Positions 61,261 through 64,000 of a DNA stretch of 64,000 nt are shown piece after piece (the first letter of the stretch is position 1; each line of letters begins with the position of its first letter). Under the pieces are notes generated by a model that had not been told where the DNA came from, searched no databases, and saw only the letters and a list, made by a program, of their open reading frames with translations. The stretch is from Rahnella rivi (GTDB lineage Bacteria > Pseudomonadota > Gammaproteobacteria > Enterobacterales > Enterobacteriaceae). Where the stretch lies: positions 1 to 64,000 of the forward strand of contig NZ_JAFMOX010000050.1 of assembly GCF_019049655.1 (NCBI RefSeq). Reading direction: 5' to 3'. The position numbers and the translations under genes were made by a program.

Positions 61261-63132
61261 ATGAACAGTTTCGCATCCCTGATCCTGATAAATGGACAAT
61301 TCCACACCGTCGATCGTGAAAAACCACGGGCGAACGCGGTGGCGATAAAAGACGGTAAATTTCTGGCCGTCGGTACTGAAAATGAAGTGATGCAGTTTGC
61401 CGATGCGCAGACGGAGGTTGTGGACTTAAAGGGGCACACGGCGGTCCCTGGCCTCAATGACTCGCACCTGCACCTGATCCGTGGAGGGCTGAATTACAAT
61501 CTGGAGCTGCGCTGGGAAGGTGTTCCGTCGCTGGCGGATGCGCTGCGAATGCTGAAAGATCAGGCAATGCGCACACCCAGCCCGCAGTGGGTTCGCGTGG
61601 TCGGTGGCTGGACGGAATTTCAGTTCGCCGAACGGCGGATGCCGACGCTGGATGAAATCAATCAGGCCGCGCCCGACACGCCAGTCTTTATTCTGCATTT
61701 ATATGACCGTGCCCTGCTCAACCGCGCGGCGCTGAAGGTGGTCGGTTACACCAAAGACACGCCCAATCCGCCGGGCGGTGAAATTCAGCGCGACAGCAAT
61801 GGCAATCCGACCGGGATGCTCATCGCCAAACCGAACGCCATGATTTTGTATTCCACGCTGGCAAAAGGGCCAAAACTGCCGCTGGAGCAACAGGTGAATT
61901 CCACACGTCAGTTTATGCGCGAGCTAAACCGCCTCGGGCTGACCAGTGCCATTGATGCGGGCGGCGGCTTCCAGAATTATCCCGAGGATTATCAGATCAT
62001 TGATGAGCTTCATCAGAAAAAACAGCTGACGATCCGCATCGCCTACAACCTGTTCACCCAGCGCCCGCAGCATGAGCTGGAAGATTTCGAACTGTGGACC
62101 GACATGCTGAAACCCGGCCAGGGCACCGACTTTTATCGCCATAACGGCGCGGGCGAAATGCTGGTGTTTTCCGCCGCAGACTTTGAAGATTTCCTGCAAC
62201 CGCGCCCGGATTTACCACCGGGGACTGAAATTGAACTTGAGCGCGTGGTGCGCCATCTGGTGGAACACCGCTGGCCCTTCCGGCTGCACGCCACCTATGA
62301 CGAGTCGATCAGCCGGATGCTGGACGTATTTGAAAAAGTGAACCACGACATTCCGTTCAACGGTTTGCACTGGTTCTTCGACCATGCGGAAACCATTACT
62401 GAACGCAATATCGAACGCGTTAAAGCGCTGGGCGGCGGCATTGCGGTGCAACATCGCATGGCGTTTCAGGGTGAATATTTTGCAGAGCGCTACGGCGCTG
62501 AAGCCACAAAACATACGCCGCCGGTGGCGAAAATGCTCTCTGCCGGATTACCCGTCGGGCTGGGCACGGACGCCACCCGCGTTGCCAGTTACAATCCGTG
62601 GACCGCGCTGTACTGGCTGGTGTCCGGCCGTACCGTTGGCGGCATGGCAATGTATGACGACGATGCGCGAATCGACCGCGAAACGGCGCTGATGCTGTGG
62701 ACTCAGGGCAGCGCCTGGTTCTCCAGCGAACAGGGTAAAAAGGGGCAGATTAAAGCCGGGCAGCTGGCCGATCTGGCCGTTTTATCGGAAGATTTCTTCA
62801 GTGTTGCGGAAGAGCGCATCAAAGGCATTGAATCGGTACTGACCATGGTCGATGGTAAAGTGGTTTACGCGGCAGGAAGTTTCTTGCCGCTCTCGCCACC
62901 GGCGATCCCGGTATTGCCGGACTGGTCGCCGGTCACCCGTGTGCCGGGGCATTACCGTTCTGCTCCGCCAGAAGGGGCGGCACGGGTCGGGCAGATCCGG
63001 CAGATGCATCAGTGCGTCGGGCCATGCGGTGTGCATAAGCACAGCCATGACCTTGCCCGCGGGGCCGATGTTCCGGTATCCGATGACAACGCCTTCTGGG
63101 GCGCACTCGGCTGCTCCTGTTTCTCGTTCTGA
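61261..63132 (+). CDS. YtcJ-like amidohydrolase with a cysteine-rich C-terminal tail
   Basis: A 623-residue metal-dependent amidohydrolase (YtcJ/exoenzyme regulatory type): VVDLKGHTAVPGLNDSHLHL holds the HxH metal motif, followed by FRLHATYDES, LHWFFDHAET and PVGLGTDATRVASYNPW with the catalytic Asp. The last 60 or so residues carry a motif that the usual family lacks (HQCVGPCGVHKHSHDLARG, then GCSCFSF), with clustered Cys and His that might bind a metal. The start at 61261 follows AGGAGC. The substrate is unknown. Confidence 0.87.
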   Translation: MNSFASLILINGQFHTVDREKPRANAVAIKDGKFLAVGTENEVMQFADAQTEVVDLKGHTAVPGLNDSHLHLIRGGLNYNLELRWEGVPSLADALRMLKDQAMRTPSPQWVRVVGGWTEFQFAERRMPTLDEINQAAPDTPVFILHLYDRALLNRAALKVVGYTKDTPNPPGGEIQRDSNGNPTGMLIAKPNAMILYSTLAKGPKLPLEQQVNSTRQFMRELNRLGLTSAIDAGGGFQNYPEDYQIIDELHQKKQLTIRIAYNLFTQRPQHELEDFELWTDMLKPGQGTDFYRHNGAGEMLVFSAADFEDFLQPRPDLPPGTEIELERVVRHLVEHRWPFRLHATYDESISRMLDVFEKVNHDIPFNGLHWFFDHAETITERNIERVKALGGGIAVQHRMAFQGEYFAERYGAEATKHTPPVAKMLSAGLPVGLGTDATRVASYNPWTALYWLVSGRTVGGMAMYDDDARIDRETALMLWTQGSAWFSSEQGKKGQIKAGQLADLAVLSEDFFSVAEERIKGIESVLTMVDGKVVYAAGSFLPLSPPAIPVLPDWSPVTRVPGHYRSAPPEGAARVGQIRQMHQCVGPCGVHKHSHDLARGADVPVSDDNAFWGALGCSCFSF

Positions 63133-63149
63133 TCGTTTCTCCGTGATGT

Positions 63150-63184
63150 AAAAAAGCCCGCAGTTCATTTGAATTGCGGGCTTT
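63150..63184. terminator. Intrinsic terminator after the amidohydrolase gene
   Basis: Stem AAAGCCCGCA/TGCGGGCTTT with a GTTC-ATTT-GAAT extension. The T-run is short on the + strand and longer on the - strand. Confidence 0.78.
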
Positions 63185-63408
63185 GCGGTTCCCCTTTTCC
63201 CGGCCTGTTGTTTCTCTCGTCGCAATAAACAGACATACCGGTGCGGGCGCAGGATGTTTTCATACTCATCCTTGTGATCCGTTCTGACGGCAAAAGCCTC
63301 CCCGGCTTTGTGCCGTAAAAATCCGTGCATGTTTTGGTGACAGGTGAAAATCCGGTCTAAACTAAATCAGCGTGAAGCAAACTCTTACCTCTAAAAAGGA
63401 TGATGTAA

Positions 63409-63699
63409 ATGAAAAAAATCATTTTAGCTGCCTCTCTGCTTATCACTGCCTTTTCATTCAGTGCATTAGCAGCTGACCAAGTCTCTAAAGAAGAGGTCAC
63501 TCACTTCAAACTGGTAAAAATTGGCAACGTCACCGTGTCGCAAAGTGGCGGGCAGGTAGGTTCTCCAAGTGAATTGCACGAAGAGCTTTCCAAGTTAGCG
63601 GATGAGAAAGGGGGTAAGTATTACCATATCATTGCAGCAGGGCAGAAAGGCCCAAACTTTGAAGCCATCGCCACTGTCTATAAAGACGCGGATAAATAA
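63409..63699 (+). CDS. DUF1471 (YhcN/BhsA/McbA-type) periplasmic stress protein
   Basis: A 96-residue exported protein with a signal peptide (residues 1-21, ending LAA) and the DUF1471 fold (HFKLVKIGNVTVSQSGG, then ELHEELSKLADEKGGKYYHI). Members affect biofilm formation and resistance to acid, copper and peroxide. The middle stretch KGGKYYHIIAA is conserved. AAAAAGGATGATGTAA precedes the ATG. The gene is single and ends at a bidirectional terminator. Confidence 0.92.
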   Translation: MKKIILAASLLITAFSFSALAADQVSKEEVTHFKLVKIGNVTVSQSGGQVGSPSELHEELSKLADEKGGKYYHIIAAGQKGPNFEAIATVYKDADK

Positions 63700-63720
63700 T
63701 CACGCGTGATTAACCCGCAA

Positions 63721-63757
63721 AAAGGCCGCCGTGAGCAATATGCCCGCGGCGGCCTTT
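63721..63757. terminator. Bidirectional terminator between DUF1471 gene and chbG
   Basis: Ten-bp stem AAAGGCCGCC/GGCGGCCTTT with a 17-base loop. It lies between convergent genes. Confidence 0.85.
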
Positions 63758-63772
63758 GTGTTTTTACAGGGC

Positions 63773-64000
63773 TTATAAATCCTTAAATGATCCCAGCCGG
63801 AACCCGCGCTGAGTAATCGCGGATTTAAGCGACGCAGATGTCAATACATCCAGCTCTGCCAGCCTCGGGTAACAATATTTACTGGCCAGAAGCGTGTTAT
63901 CGATAAACGAAGGGTGCGTCATGATCTCAACGGAACGGTCGCCGCGCTGTGTGGCGTTGTCCAGCGTTTGCAGAAACAGCGCTTCTGAAATCGCCTCTCC
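63773..64000 (-). CDS. chbG: ChbG/YdjC-type chitooligosaccharide deacetylase, 3' end only
   Basis: The last 75 codons of a gene on the - strand that enters from the right edge. The product reads [20 protein letters not shown], then [20 protein letters not shown], with the metal-binding His in MTHPSF and the end [20 protein letters not shown]. This matches the C-terminus of ChbG, which deacetylates chitobiose before its use as a carbon source. The chb operon should lie to the right. Confidence 0.85.
   Translation of the reverse strand, partial: GEAISEALFLQTLDNATQRGDRSVEIMTHPSFIDNTLLASKYCYPRLAELDVLTSASLKSAITQRGFRLGSFKDL

Overview
The window looks like a chromosomal segment of an environmental or plant-associated member of the Enterobacterales, probably Yersiniaceae (Rahnella, Ewingella, Rouxiella or Serratia type). 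This rests on the gene families seen (qorB/ytfH, yfaZ, ariR/ymgB, DUF1471, chbG, chaperone-usher fimbriae, an enterobacterial-type T6SS) and on moderately GC-rich coding DNA broken by one strongly AT-rich island. The genus is inference. I saw no tRNA, rRNA, CRISPR array or insertion sequence.

Region 1 (1-19072) is the distal half of a type VI secretion cluster on the + strand: a two-helix membrane protein, tssM, tssA, an accessory island, tssF, tssG, tssJ, tssE, a VasL-like TssA paralogue and an unrecognised last gene with a terminator. The other core genes (tssB, C, D, H, I, K, L) must lie left of the window. Between tssA and tssF is an AT-rich island of about 6.5 kb. It holds two intact PAAR-fused putative pore-forming effectors, three intact DUF1240-type membrane proteins that look like their immunity proteins, and debris: an effector tail plus a frameshifted immunity gene, an orphan two-helix immunity candidate behind another toxin-tail scar, a PAAR gene cut after 65 codons, an unrelated small gene, an effector-core scar, and a duplicated scrap of the tssA 3' end that marks how the array grew.

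Region 2 (19073-25861) holds a cioAB-type cytochrome bd oxidase with a DUF2474 small subunit behind tandem FNR-like sites; a divergent OsmC-like protein and GntR regulator sharing a palindrome; and a TetR regulator with an SmvA-like drug exporter behind two identical-arm operators.

Region 3 (25838-33270) is a five-gene peptide ABC importer divergent from a LuxR-family solo regulator, which is followed by a proline-iminopeptidase-like gene. The LuxR protein carries the Met/Trp substitutions (M66 and W70, at the positions of W57 and Y61) typical of plant-signal-responsive LuxR solos, and the neighbourhood matches the PipR/PipA type.

Region 4 (33555-52099) contains two chaperone-usher fimbrial operons on opposite strands. 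Between them lie a MocR regulator with a divergent DJ-1/PfpI protein, a small lipoprotein and a PhzF-like protein. Around the second operon sit four regulatory genes or pairs: a YaiV/IprA-like regulator, a LuxR-type regulator, an HD-GYP protein and a ToxR-like/FidL-like pair.

Region 5 (52297-64000) holds yfaZ, an exported MsrA/MsrB pair, a GH31 glycosidase with a GPH symporter, two copies of an inverted-repeat-bounded intergenic element, an orphan terminator that may mark a small RNA, an AriR-like protein, qorB/ytfH, a monooxygenase-like membrane protein with an amidohydrolase, a DUF1471 protein and the 3' end of chbG.
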